Assembly (NCBI GenBank): GCA_037447605.1
Contig: CM074817.1
Coordinates: 2,580,859 to 2,644,525, forward strand
DNA: 63,667 bases
Direction: 5' to 3'
From: Zygnema circumcarinatum
Taxonomy: Eukaryota; Streptophyta; Zygnematophyceae; Zygnematales; Zygnemataceae
Shown here: one piece after another, positions 27,401 through 38,891 of the stretch
How the letters are laid out: every line of letters starts with the position of its first letter
Position numbering within the stretch: the stretch's first letter is position 1
Notes under the pieces: model-generated
Told to the model about the DNA's origin: nothing
Seen by the model: only the letters and a program-made list of their open reading frames with translations
Databases searched by the model: none
Position numbers and translations under genes: made by a program

Positions 27401-30400
27401 ACACTCAGCCTTGGGAAGCCCAGAATTCAATTGTGTGTCTTAATAACCCTAGGTCCTGAAACCCCACAACCCTATTCCTCCTTCCTCTCTCCTCTCTCCT
27501 CTCTCCACTCTGCACTCTGCACTCTGCACTCTGCATTCTACACTTTCCTCTCTCCTCTCTCTTCTCCCATCTTTCTCTCGTCTCTACTGTCTCCTCTCTC
27601 CTCTCTTCTCTCGTCTCCCCTCTCTCTCCTCCCATCCCTCCCCTCTCCTCCTCTCTACTCTCCTCCATCATCTCTTCTGTACATTCTCCTCACCCCTCTC
27701 CACTCTCCTCTCTCCTCTCTCTTCTCTCCTCGTCTCTCTTCTCACCTCTCTCCTCTCTCCTCTCTCCTCTCTATTCTCTATTCTCACCTCCCTCTTTCTC
27801 TTCTGTACATTCTCCTCACCTCTCTCCACTCTCTTCTCTTCTCTCTCTTCTCTCCACTCTCGTCTCTCCTCTTTCGTCTCACCTCTCTCCTCTCTCCTCC
27901 CTCCTCGCTCCTCCCTCCACTCTCCTCTCACCTCCGCCTCGATTGACTGAAGCTCCCGCACCAAGTCCTTCATGTCCTTCTCCACCGTTTGCAGGTCTCC
28001 AATAGCCATTATCTGCTCCTGCAGAGACTGAATTTCCGCTGCAATGGACTGTTCCTCCTTCACAGTTTTACGGAACTGAATATTGTCGTCGATGTTCCGT
28101 TTAACGGAGGCTTTGCTTTCCAGCAGCTTCTGGTCCTTTGAGAGCGCTTCCGACAGTTCCGTTTCGCGTTTTTCGTAGTTTCGTTGGCGGGATTCCGAGA
28201 TCGCAATTTTCTCCATAATTTTTTTCAGCTCAGCTTCTTTGCCGGATTGGATGTAGCTGCAATGGTTGCACGTTTGATTTTAGGTGATTTAACGTCCTAA
28301 TTGACTAAATGAAATTAGAAATTCGCTGTTTTATTGTCGACCACATACTTAGCCGTTTTCCCCTTACTTCAATTTTATCGCCTCAAAAGAAAAACTTCTC
28401 ATGTTTTCAAAGCATGCAGGATTCTCAGATTCTTTGGACCAATTGTTTTCAAAATTTGTAGGGTTTCAAGCATTTGGGGTCATACAAAATGTATAATATT
28501 AAGTCAATCATGTCTTTCATCATGGGTTTCAAAATCTCCAAGTTTTTGGAGAAGCAAGAAAGTAAGGTTTTCAGTGTTCTCACTGTTCGATTTTGACAGT
28601 TAGTGCTCGCAGCTGGTCCACATCTCTCTCTAAGCTCCGCACCTCTGCCTGTCTCCCTCCCTCCTCCTCCTCCGCTCTCTCTCTCTGCCGCTGCTGCTCC
28701 TCCTCCAGCTTCTCTCCCTCCCTCCGGAGGGGCTCCATCTTCTGCTCCCACACCTGCACTTTGCAAACACAAAAACGACGCAATTCACATGGAACAAGAT
28801 GAAGAAAACATGAAACATTAAGGAAAAGTACCGAATTCTCTTGGCAGTTCAAGAGAATAACGAACTCCAGCACCCCACAAGCCGCAAAGACGACAAAACA
28901 ACCAAAAGAAAAAGTCTCTAATGGTTAACCAACAAGGTGAGATTAACCTCCTAATGGCTAACCAACAAAGTGCGAGCCCTTAGAACTGACCGACCTGCAT
29001 CTCTCTGTCGATCTGTCGGAGCTGCTCCCCGAGTTTCCTCACACTCGCCTTCGCCTCATTTAACTTTGTCAAGCGGTTAACCATAGTCATTTTTTCCTCC
29101 CTCGCATTTCGCCACCTCAAATTCCACGCTATAAAGTCATCTTTCATGTGCTGCTGCTCGTCTCGAAGCCTCTCTAACTTCCGTACCATCTCATCCCTGC
29201 CTTCCCTCCACATTAAAAAAAAATGGAATTGGGTTTAGGGTTTTATGGATTTTGTACCTGATTACTCGAGTTCTCGTATTTTGGGCCATTTTTGAGTTTG
29301 GTCTTTTGGGTATGTCAGGTATTTTTGGAGCTTTCATTTTTAAGCATCTATCAAGTCAAGCCGTACGGAGAGGTTTAGGTTTGCAAGGGATTGAGCAGCG
29401 GAACGCAAGGGGTGGGAAAAACCTTATAAAATCCAAAGAGAGAGAGAGAGAAGAGAGAGCGGAAGAGAGTGAGAGACGGAGAAAGAGAGAGAGGGAGAGA
29501 AAGGGAGGGAGAGAGGGGGAGATAGAGAAAGAGAAAGAGGGAGCGAGAGAGAGGGAGAGAATACCGTTTCTCTTCCAAGCTTGCGAGTTCAGTATTGACA
29601 TCCGCCATGGATCTGAGCCCCTGCGACATAACGTCGAGCTTATACTCCCCATCCTCTACCTCTCTTGCCAATCCCTCCCTCTCACTCCATAGCCGTTCGA
29701 TTTCCTTGGAAATCGACTCCAAACGCTTCACCTCATTATGGTCGGCTCCCACTTGAGTGCACACCCTCACCAGCTGCAAAAAAAAGATTAATAAACGATA
29801 AAACAATCCACAAGAAAATCTGTTAGAAGGGCCACACCGAAATAATAATTAAAATAAAAAAAACAGAAAAAACGTTTCTTTTTACCGTATTCATTCTTTC
29901 GAGCACTTAGCAGCCAAAAGGTTCTTTCGCCTCAGGATACTATGGAGCGTGAACAAGAGACGTTTTCAGAGCCAATGAGTAACTCTCCTACCATTTGCTG
30001 TCGTATTCAGATTGAATGTGCAAAGCTGAGCAGGAAAAGAACTCCAAAAGACCTCCCCCCCATCCCCAGCCTCAATCCCACATAACCCTTCTTCCCTCCC
30101 TCTCTCCCTCCCTCCCTCCCTTCCCCCCTCCTTTCCCCTCTCCCTCCCCCTATACCCTCCCTCCCTCCCCTCCCTCTCTCCCTCCCGCTCCTCCCTTCCA
30201 CCCCTCCCTTCCTCCCTCCCCCTTCGTCCCTCCCTCCCCCCTCCCCCCCTCCTTTCCCCCTCTCCCTCCCACTATCCTTCCCTCCCTCCCACTCCCTCCC
30301 TTCCACCCCTCCTCCCCCTTGCCCCTCCTCCCTCTGCCCCTCCCCCTCCCTTTCCTCCCTCCCTCCTCCCCACCCTCCCTCCCTCCCTCCCTCCTTCCCT

Positions 30401-30900
30401 CCCTCCCTCCCTCCTACCCACATCGTCGTGCCGCTGTCTCGCCTCTCCCAGCGCCGCCTCTCCCTCTGTGAACGCCCTCTCCGCAGCAGGAACTCCCTCT
30501 CTCTTCAGTTTCTCGTAGTCCAAAAAGAGGGGTCGGAGCTGGTCCAATGCGCGGGCTCGCCCCTCGAGCTCCAAATGGAGGGAGGCGGCGCTTCGCAGCT
30601 TCTCGGCGGACTGGCTCTGATGCGTGCGTTGCTGCCCCCACCAAAAAAAAAAAAAAAAAAAAGGGGAGAAGGAAAAGAAATGGGTCAGAAATGAAAATTC
30701 TAAGTTAAGTTTCGGGAGGGGAAATGAAATGAAAAGGAGGTGGTTTTGGGGTGTGGTAGATTGGGACCTTCTGTATGAAGCCATCGACTTCTTGTGGAGA
30801 GGAGAAGGGCCGTTCACAGACGGGGCATTCGTGGGTCATTTCGGCCATTTCCATGAACCGACTGAAACAGCGCCGCATTCCTTCCAACAGATCGTGTTCC
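24402..30900 (-). CDS. RAD50: RAD50 DNA-repair ATPase, C-terminal half (zinc hook to stop)
   Basis: SMC-like subunit of the MRN complex, which tethers and processes DNA double-strand breaks and maintains telomeres in the nucleus. Twelve exons (30900-30768, 30631-30422, 29773-29565, 29196-28995, 28753-28584, 28256-27932, 27251-27126, 26762-26710, 26239-26089, 25939-25877, 24995-24862, 24534-24402) join in phase to 635 residues. They start at the hook ([10 protein letters not shown]) and pass through the descending coiled coil ([15 protein letters not shown]). The ATPase C-lobe follows: [20 protein letters not shown], the signature [10 protein letters not shown], Walker B and D-loop [19 protein letters not shown], and [15 protein letters not shown]. 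The stop follows SKDDQ, about a dozen residues earlier than in many RAD50 proteins. The N-terminal half with Walker A is not in the window: upstream comes a GA tract and a 100-N gap. Confidence 0.95.
24580..24660. repeat. telomere-like TTAGGG repeats in the last RAD50 intron
   Basis: Copies of GGGTTAGGGTTAGGG decaying into GGTTACGGTTACGG and GTTAGGGTCAGG. Confidence 0.8.
24775..24850. repeat. CCCTAAA telomere-type repeats in the last RAD50 intron
   Basis: Seven or so copies of CCCTAAA (plant/green-algal telomere unit) with CCCTAAG variants, ending 12 bases from the donor of the Walker B exon. Confidence 0.85.
25065..25640. repeat. (CCAGG)n pentanucleotide array in a RAD50 intron
   Basis: More than 100 copies of CCAGG, broken at intervals by CCGGGCCTGGG units, in the intron between the SAGQK signature exon and the Walker B exon. 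Confidence 0.97.
25641..25730. repeat. telomere-like TTAGGG repeats beside the pentamer array
   Basis: GTAGGGTTAGGGTTAGGG followed by degenerate GGTTAAGG and GGTTGGG units, abutting the CCAGG array. Confidence 0.8.
26250..26640. repeat. GA-rich minisatellite in a RAD50 intron
   Basis: About three copies of a 130-150 bp unit containing GGTGACAGGGAGCGCGAGAGAG and AGAGGGAGAGGGAGAGGGTGAGG. CT-rich on the coding strand, ending at the acceptor of exon 26239-26089. Confidence 0.85.
27440..27931. repeat. CTCTC-rich tract in a RAD50 intron
   Basis: Imperfect repeats of TCTCCTCTC with duplicated blocks (TTCTGTACATTCTCCTCACC at about 27676 and 27808). On the coding strand it is GA-rich and starts right at the donor GTGAGAGGAG of exon 28256-27932. 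Confidence 0.85.
30085..30421. repeat. CCCTC-rich tract in a RAD50 intron
   Basis: CTCCCTCC-type sequence reaching to the donor GTGGGTAGGAGG of exon 30631-30422; on the coding strand it is GA-rich immediately after the 5' splice site. Confidence 0.85.
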
Positions 30901-30914
30901 CTGCAATCGAATTT

Positions 30915-31497
30915 GAGGGAGGGAGTTGACAAAGAAGGGAGAGGAGGGGGAGAGGAAAGGGAGAGAAAGGGAAAGAAGGGAGGGGAGGGAGGGAGGGAGG
31001 AAGGGAGGGAAAGGGAGGGAGAAGGAGGGAGGGAGGGAAGGAAAGGGAGGGGAGGGAGGGAGGGAGGGAGAGAAGGGAGGGAAAGGGAGAAGGGAGAGAA
31101 AGGAAAGGAAAAGGGAAAGAAAGAAAGGGAAAAGAAAGGGAAAGAAAAGAAAGGAAAGGGAGAAGGGAGGGAGGGGAGGGAGAGGAAAGGGAGAGGGAGA
31201 GAAAGGGAGAGAAAGGAAAGGGAGGAAAGAAGGGGAGAGGGAGAGAAGAAGGAAGGAAAGAAGGAAAGAAAGAAAGGGAGAGGGAGGGAAAGGGAGGGGA
31301 GGGAGAGGAAAGGGAGAGGGAGAGAAAGGAAAGGGAGGGAAGAAAGGGAGAGGGAGAGGGAGAGGAAGGGAAAGAAGAAAGGGAAAGAAAGAAAGGAAAG
31401 AAAGGAAAGGAAAGAAAGGGAGGAAAGAAAGGAAAGAGAGGGAGGGAGGAAAGAAAGGGAAGGAAGGAAAGAAGGGAAGGGAGGGAAAGAAGGAAAG
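30915..31497. repeat. GA-rich tract ending in an assembly gap
   Basis: Nearly 600 bases of GGGA/GAAAGG repeats upstream of the RAD50 hook exon (CT-rich on the coding strand, before its acceptor). It runs directly into the N gap, which suggests that the repeat broke the assembly. Confidence 0.9.
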
Positions 31498-31597
31498 NNN
31501 NNNNNNNNNNNNNNNNNNNNNNNNNNNNNNNNNNNNNNNNNNNNNNNNNNNNNNNNNNNNNNNNNNNNNNNNNNNNNNNNNNNNNNNNNNNNNNNNN
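31498..31597. other. 100-N assembly gap
   Basis: Exactly 100 N bases, a typical placeholder for a gap of unknown size. RAD50 coding sequence stops on its left side and does not resume on its right. Confidence 0.98.
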
Positions 31598-34500
31598 CCG
31601 CCGCTCGCTGTTTTCCTCGCCAGAGCTGATGGTCCCGCCTTCCACGACCAGCCACGCCGCCCGACCTCCGCTGGGTCGGGAAGGGCTCGCGAGACGCCTC
31701 TTCGCAGGGGCGTGTGTCCAACTCATCGGCCGCGATCAAGCCGCCTCGAAGCGGCTGGGTCCCACCTGCCGTGAGTCCGGTGGGTTGTTCTACCGCCTCT
31801 CAGTGTGGCTTCGTCATTCCCGGTGGAAAGAACTCACTGCCCAAGCTTGTGAGTGGTGATTTGGGCATCACTTGTCGCAGTCTCGCAAATCGCTGACACC
31901 GCCGTTTGGACCATACCAAACTTATCCCGCTCTAAGCCGGATTCAAGGCCCTGTAAGTGTTTGATAAGTTCATCTCTCAACTTATCCCACCGCCCCTAAT
32001 TTCAATGAGAGGCCCTCATACACACGGTATGCGGCTCTTTCAAAGGCTGGGTAAGCAAAGCTACCCACTGGAGGGGTGGCTGCTGGTCGCAGTAGTAACC
32101 TGCTTGATTCCAAATCCACCGCCAATCGAGCAGCCCGTGGTAGATGTTCCTCGCCTAAAAAGGAAAGAGGGGCTACCTGGCCCTCGACTCCGCCGCATCC
32201 TCAAGAGGTTATGGGAGCAAAATTCGGTGACCTGATCTCCTCCGCCTCAAGAAATGCCGACACGGGGTCCCTTCTATCGCCGGGTGGTTCGCCACCCCCA
32301 TGGGAGTGGCTTCCCCCCGTGGAAAAACCAGGGGGTCCGGACTTCTGCCGGCTGCTTCCGGCAGCCGGTTGGGGCGTCGGGACAGACGACGCTACCGGAG
32401 TGGCTTGCCTAACCCCTTCCCCAGGACCTGCTGCATCCACTGCCTCTACAGCCTGAGGGGGGGTTCGGGGCATACCTTCCTCGATCCTTCTAACCTCGGC
32501 CCGAAAGGCTCCGAATCTATTTCCGAGCGCCAGCTCACCGACGGCGGATCAGCCCATGTCGCCCACCTTCCTGAGCAAAAATTTCAACGTATTCACGCTC
32601 TCAGCTTCCTCACACGCCTCTTCCCCTGCATCCTCTCAATCCCGCTCTCATCTTCGGCCGCTACCACGTGATGCGGGCCTCCCCGGACACGTGGGTAGGC
32701 CCGCTTGAGGTTTCTACCGAGCCACGGGCCCGTTGGGTGGGGAGAGGGGCGGTGTTCTCCGGGTGACCTTGATCACCCGTGGGCTCGGGACTCGGCCCCT
32801 CCATAGGGACGGGCGTAGTCTCCGAAGTTCTCCATCTCCTCGCCCCGGGAACGGAGCGGAGGTGGCGGGCCTCGTGGCCCCGGGTCCCTCCGGCCCTACG
32901 AAAGTGGTCACCATGACCCACTCAGGTTCTCCCAAAGTATACCGCAACGCTGCCTCGATGGATTCAATGCACCGAAACCGGGCCACCAAGGAATCACACA
33001 CGCAGCACTCAAAGAAAACAGAAAGTTCGGGACAGAGGGATTCGTGAGAGTCGAGTGGGGGAGCGCTCAGCGCGGCAAATCAGATGCTGGGTATCGCGTT
33101 GGTCGGGTGGACGCATAGCCACCGCCTTTACGCTTCCCCGCCGAACCTCCTACCAAAGATGGAGGATCGGAAGCGGCCGCCCAACGGCAACCGCTGACGG
33201 CCCCTCTCTCACTGAACGGGTCATATTAACGACGCACGCCGGGCCAGATTCACAGCTACGACGCTGACGCGCCGCATGCTGTGCACGGTCGATCCTATGC
33301 TACGCGCTGGGTCCGGATTGATAACCGGCCCTACTCAACGGAACCTGCATCAGACGACGACGGTTACGCCTAAACGTAGTGAAAGATGCGGGTCGGACGC
33401 ATAAATCCTCGACTCACATCGGGCGACGCGATACGATATGTCTCGCAGATATCAAGGCCAAGACGTAACCTCGCGAACCTCGCAAGGGCTGGATCCCGTG
33501 ACCCTTCCCCTTTGGCCCCAGCGGTCCCCGCCACGCCTTTGGCCACTCGCCCGCCGGTGAGAGTACCAGGGACGGGAGCGCCGCTTCCTGGCACACCTCC
33601 CGGCTAGCGCATCAGAAGGCTGGCCATACCTCGCGGCAGGGCGCTTCTCGCTTTGGGTATGGGCTCGGGGCGTTCTGTATTTCGCTTCTCGCTGCTTTAT
33701 CAGGGCCGATCGTCCGCTGCTTCCGGGCCCCTCGTCGCCATGTTGGGATGATGGTGATCTTCCGTTTGCTGTATCGCGCGGACGCTATGGTTTGCTTCCT
33801 CGGCCGGGTGCTCGTGCCTCTGGCGCTCGCTTGAGCCTTCCGGGCTTTCGCCGAAATTGCCCCACGCTATTCACTTCACTTTGACATGAGGTTTGCTGGC
33901 TACGAGTTCTCTACTCCTTATCATGGCTCTTTCCTTCGATGTTATACAAGGTTTCGGCTTCTCGGCTTTTGTGCGGGTCCCGCTGTGGCTTGCTGGTCAA
34001 GTTACCCCGACATTTTCCACCCCTCTCGCTTCGGACCACCCCGTGCCGCCAGCCATAGCCAGCGACTGGCCTCCTCGGGCCCCCATCCGCCACTGCAGGT
34101 TCTCCCTCGCCGCGTTTCTCATAAATTGCATTGACGCGCCAGTAGCGCTCATCTACTACTGCGGCAATACCTGGCAACGATTTCGGCTCATACGTTGTGA
34201 TGGCGTATCACGCGTGGCTCAAGAAGCTAACTACCCAGGCGTATCGTGAGCCAGCCACTGCGCGTCCCCACGGCCGACTATTCGGCGTAGCCACGAAGCC
34301 TCGATGGCTCTTGGCGGACGGTGCCCGCGTATTGGGATATTGCATACGATCCAACCTGCCGCGATTTATTGTCACGCTAAAGACATCACGGCGCGCTGGG
34401 CCGCCAAGCGATGCGCTCCTTCGCAGTTGCCGCATATGCTCACCGTGTGATGCACTTAATGCAGTTTGTTCCTATGGCTATTGAGATTTTTGGTCAGCTT

Positions 34501-34930
34501 CTCGACACCTGCCTGATACCTTCCTTCGCCAGCCAAGGCCCATCGCTTCTTTCTTCGAGATGATTTGCCCCTCGCTCTCCTCCCAGCGATCTTGGCTACC
34601 TTTTATCGGCTAACGTGATTTCCGTCGCCCTTCTCAGCTGTTGCCTCGCTTCTACGCTACTTCAAGTGCCAGTAGCTTGTTGGTGACCGTTGTGGATCTC
34701 CGCCCTCCTCGCTGACGCCAGCTTCACATCGGGTGACCTCAAGGCCGCTTCTAGGGTCGGCGCGAGCTGTGCTCTCTTGTGCGTAGTTTTCCGCTCCTAG
34801 CTTCGTTTTATTGTGTTTCGGTCCTTTGTGACCAGTCCTTCGTGGTTCCACATTTTGCCTTTATCCATGTAAATTTGATGGCCTCGCCATCGCGAGTTCA
34901 ATGAAAGTTTGCTTTGCGCCTTGCCATCGT
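31598..34930. mobile_element. GC-rich block, probable decayed retroelement DNA
   Basis: Composition shifts sharply to GC-rich, non-repetitive DNA with no GA/CT tracts and no intron-exon gene. Minus-strand frames of 90-95 codons (32201-32473, 32714-33001) have a gag-like flavour (RCIESIEAALRYTLGEPEW; many Pro/Gly) and are separated by stops. The right end (34817-34893) shares GGTCCTTTG(T/C)GACCAG, TTCGTGGTTCC and TGGCCTCGCCAT...GAGTTCAA with 62160-62250, so this edge is a repeated element terminus. No reverse transcriptase, integrase or protease motif is visible, so the class is not certain. Confidence 0.45.
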
Positions 34931-35295
34931 GAGTTCAATCATACATCTTTTTCTCCGTAAGTACTGTACTTTTACCGCTATCACCAGAGCTCGCGAAATT
35001 GGAAAAATGGCCGACATGGCAACGTTTTATTGGTCCACGTCATTACTTGTACCCGCACGTCTCAATAAACTAAGGCACCTGACTCCAGTTTGCAGTTTCT
35101 GGTTTTCCAATTTTGGAACGTCCACGGCGTTGTTTTTAAAGCGGTGCTGCATTGGAGGTGAACTAGCGAACTACTAGGAAAAAAATCCACAAATCAGAGC
35201 ACGCCACGTCAGATAAATGGTGACGTGGCGTACGTTGATTGGCTGTGCTTTCTCATATTACCATCCATGTCACGGCATGAGAAACTCAGGAGAAG
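34931..35295. promoter_or_regulatory. upstream region of the ETHE1-like gene
   Basis: AT-rich DNA. An inverted pair GCCACGTCA ... TGACGTGGC (35203-35228) surrounds TTGATTGGC, giving two ACGT cores and a CCAAT-type box about 70-90 bases before the start codon. Confidence 0.5.
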
Positions 35296-38179
35296 ATGGC
35301 ATCATCCTCTGCCATCATCCTGCATCAACCTGCAACCTTCATTCCAATTCTTGCAGGAATTTCAGCGCCGCTTATTGCATCCAAACGTTGTGATTTCACT
35401 CCACTTTTTAAGATTTCCGCTTCTTTGCTTCGTGAAAAAAGACTTTTGCTAAACTTCGATCGCTCCTCGCATTCTCCGGCTGTCAACAGGCGTCTTGAAC
35501 GACCCGAAAAGGCGCAGAAAGCGCCTGTACATACATTTGCTAGAAGATTTCGATCGGTGCAAGCAGCAAGCATGTCGGAGAAAAGCTTCTTTTTTCGTCA
35601 GATGTTTGAAAAGGAGTCTTCAACATACACATACCTCCTTGCTGACCTCGGACAGTCACACAGACCTGCAGTGGTAAGCCTTGCCTGGCTTTGATGTTGC
35701 TGGACCATCCTGCCTCCTGCATAGACACAGAAAATAATTTAAGCGAGCTTGATTCTGTGAGCTATGCTGAGCAAACGATACCATGAAAGTGATGTTGGTG
35801 AAAAGTTTTATGTGAGGATGAATATCTTGACATCTTTTTGTCAATGCTGCATTCGAGCATTCTTATAGGAATCACAAATTTTCTGCTGACTTGTTCCTGG
35901 ATGCGTTCAGAAGTGCTCCGAGAGCAATCAAGAGCCTCAAAAGGTTGTAAAAACTGGATGGCCTCTTGCTTCAACTTCAGCAGCAAATGGTCTCATCATT
36001 CAGAGCACACCATCCATGATTTCTCGATTTTCCTCTTTTTGATGTACAGATCATTGATCCAGTGGACAAGACAGTGGACAGAGACATCAAGATCATAGAG
36101 GAGTTTCAATTGACGCTATTATATGCGCTTAACACACACATTCATGCGGACCATGTGACAGGCACCAGGCTACTTAAGGTTGACCTGCTTGCCTTTTGGA
36201 TACCTTCGAGTTATGTGGTGGTCTGGCTCAATGTTTCTTTTTCGTTTCTCTCCATTTTCATTTTCAGCTTGTTCGTAGTTTTCTTGTACAATTCCCTGTC
36301 TCTGTGGCTTTCCCCTCGTCTCTTCCAAGCTCCAGCCTATCCAACTCCTCTCCCTTTCCCCCCTCTCTCTTCGCCCTCCCCAAATTCTGCTGATTCTGCA
36401 GCCATCATTCAGACAAAATGTGCTGCTATGTGAGCGAAGTCTCCATTGTACTAAATTTTATTATTAGTTCATATGAAACGCAGTCTGATTGATGTTCTTG
36501 CGTGTGTTGATAACAGGAGAAGCTGCGAGGAGTGAAGTCCATGATTTCGGAGGCAAGTGGTGCAAAGGCGGACGATTTACTGAAGCCCGGAGACAGAATA
36601 GAGTTTGGTAGGTTCAGTCTGGAGGTAACCATCTCTCAGCTCATTTGAAACCAAAATCATTTTCAGCATTTCACAGGCTTCCAAACAAGCCTAAAATGGA
36701 ACCGGCAGCTATGCTTGCTGATATACCTCTCAGCTTGAGAAAAGATGACTGCAGGTGAGGGCTACCCCTGGCCACACATCGGGATGCGTGACATATGTCA
36801 CAGGTGAAGGCCAGGACCAGCCGTCACCTCGACTGGCTTTCACAGGCGATGCCCTCCTTATAAGAGGATGTGGGAGGACTGACTTTCAGGTAAAAGGAGG
36901 CCTAGGGAGTTGGGACGTGTGTATCTTCGAAGCAGTAGAGAAGGTATCACTTTTTTCTTTGAAATTTCTGAGATCTCCTTGAAGACTCCGGATGAGTAAT
37001 GCTTGTTTATCTGTGTAGCAAGGAGACGCTCGAACGCTCTACAAGTCGGTGCATTCCCAGGTATGCAAGAAAGCTTTTGGTAGTCCTGTCCTTTATGTAT
37101 GTATGATGTGGATGTAAGCACATGGATTTCTGATACAGCTATTCCTCAGAATCCACTTAGCTATTTGGCTCTGCATGTACTATGTTACAGACAACGTTTC
37201 ATACGATGCAGCTTTTGCTGAATCAACTGAGGTAGTTGTTTAGTCGAACTAAGTTTACCTCAACTCTGCATTGATAATTTGTTTGATTTGTTTCTTGCAG
37301 ATCTTCTCTCTGCCACACGACACGTATCTCTATCCTGCGCACGATTACAAGGGTTTGACAGTAAGCATCTATCTTTTTTCTATGGATTTATAAAGCAGCT
37401 CTTCGAAACGGCCCTTTGTAAATTTCAGACGTGCCGGGTCTGGATTCAACAATTGATTCGTCATTCATAGACTCCAAATTTTGAGTTTGTGAAGTTAACT
37501 TCTATAAAGCATACATTCTCAGTACTAGAACGGGAGAGTATGTGTTTGGTTAGTAAGCACTCTCATGTTTTGAACTTCTATTAATGTGATGATAACGTGA
37601 CACAGGTCACGACGGTCGGAGAAGAGCTGAAGTACAACACAAGGCTCACAAAGTCTGAGGTGAGAGCAAGGATTTTACTCATTCCATAAGGCATGCTCTA
37701 TGCTTTCAAAATCCAATTTCATCCCCTTCAGTTTTACGTGAGAGTACAGCCAATATGCGCCATTCATCATTCAGAGGCTCCATGCTCCATTCATCATTAG
37801 GGTCAGTTTTTTGTCGCTAAACCGGCAATTTTTTCGATTCCTGAATGAAAATTTCTGACCTTGTTAATCTGGGGTTGATGGGATGTTTTAGGACGATTTC
37901 AAGGACATAATGGATAGTAAGCCCTTCACACCTTTTTTCATAATTGTCCCTCTGCATTTTTTGCTTTCTAAACTGTCCCCTACCCTCCTCCTTTTTCCTT
38001 CTTTTAATCAGAACTGCCTGTAAAGGAATACTTTTCTTAAAGTGGTCGAATTGTTCCTACTTTCAGATCTGGGCCTTCCCTTTCCGAAGATGATGAAGGT
38101 GGCGGTTCCGGCAAACTTCGCATGCGGCTTTCAAGACGATTCCAGTGAGGCGAATCTCAAAGGGTTTTTGGCTTTTTAG
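35296..38179 (+). CDS. ETHE1: ETHE1-type persulfide (sulfur) dioxygenase
   Basis: Mononuclear-iron enzyme of the metallo-beta-lactamase fold that oxidises glutathione persulfide to sulfite in mitochondria, part of hydrogen sulfide and cysteine breakdown. Exons 35296-35673, 36050-36178, 36517-36624, 36755-36889, 37019-37060, 37301-37360, 37606-37659, 37892-37916 and 38067-38179 join in phase to 347 residues. About 92 residues precede the conserved [18 protein letters not shown] block; they are Ser/Arg/Ala-rich and poor in acids early on, consistent with an organelle transit peptide. A second Met at residue 93 (MSEKSFFF) could give a form without it. Metal and substrate motifs are present: [51 protein letters not shown] and [12 protein letters not shown]. 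The end after [12 protein letters not shown] is slightly longer than usual. Confidence 0.96.
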
Positions 38180-38891
38180 TCGACTGCCATACGGGGTTCA
38201 GGACGGAAAAGGAGACACCAATGTACAGATTCCTATATTTTGAGCCAAATAGTTTCAATTTTGGCCCCAATATGTAGATCTTCTGGATGCCCAACCCTTT
38301 ACTGAGCCTTTGCTTCAGTTCAGCACAACGGAATAGAGGCCTTCAATGCTTCATGTACATACATCATGGAAGGCGCTGTTACGGGGGACTGTAACTGGGG
38401 CATGTAGGTTCCTTCAGGGGCGAGGCTCGTCTGAGCTTTCAGGGGCCCTCGATTGTAGATTACTAACCATGACTTAACATTGTCGAGCTGAAACTGTTTT
38501 TCAGAGTAGACTTGAGAAATTGGATGCGTTGCTTGTTTTAAAAAACCCTAACTATCTCATATTTCGAGCCGATAGCAGCAAATGAGAACGACTGCAGACT
38601 GCAAACCTTGAGCTTGCAAACCGAACTCGTTTCGTGAGATCAATGCCACCTTACTTCATCTCTTCTTCTTGTTCTTTTATAGGCCAAAAAAAAAGCCTCA
38701 ACCTTAGTCGTTCTTATCGATACGATATAAGACGATGCGTTACGAATTGATACCGTGCTTTACGATACGATGTATGACGATACGATATGTAGTTGATAAT
38801 CGTGCTCTGTATCGCCCCGTAAACTTTCCGATCGTTTCCGCGACCCGGTCTGAGAGAGAGAAAGAGAGGGAGAGAGAAAGTGTAGGAAGCC
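38180..38891. other. intergenic, ETHE1 3' region and promoter of the FkbM gene
   Basis: AT-rich 3' flank, then a cluster of ATACGAT/ATCGATACGATAT words at 38715-38800 just before the next start. The same type of cluster precedes ETFB at 9930-10150. No gene is seen. Confidence 0.55.

Noticed and set aside
31598-34930. Organelle or bacterial insertion after the N gap
   Set aside because: Composition is GC-rich, but no organelle gene, rRNA, tRNA or bacterial coding frame is visible; a decayed retroelement fits better.
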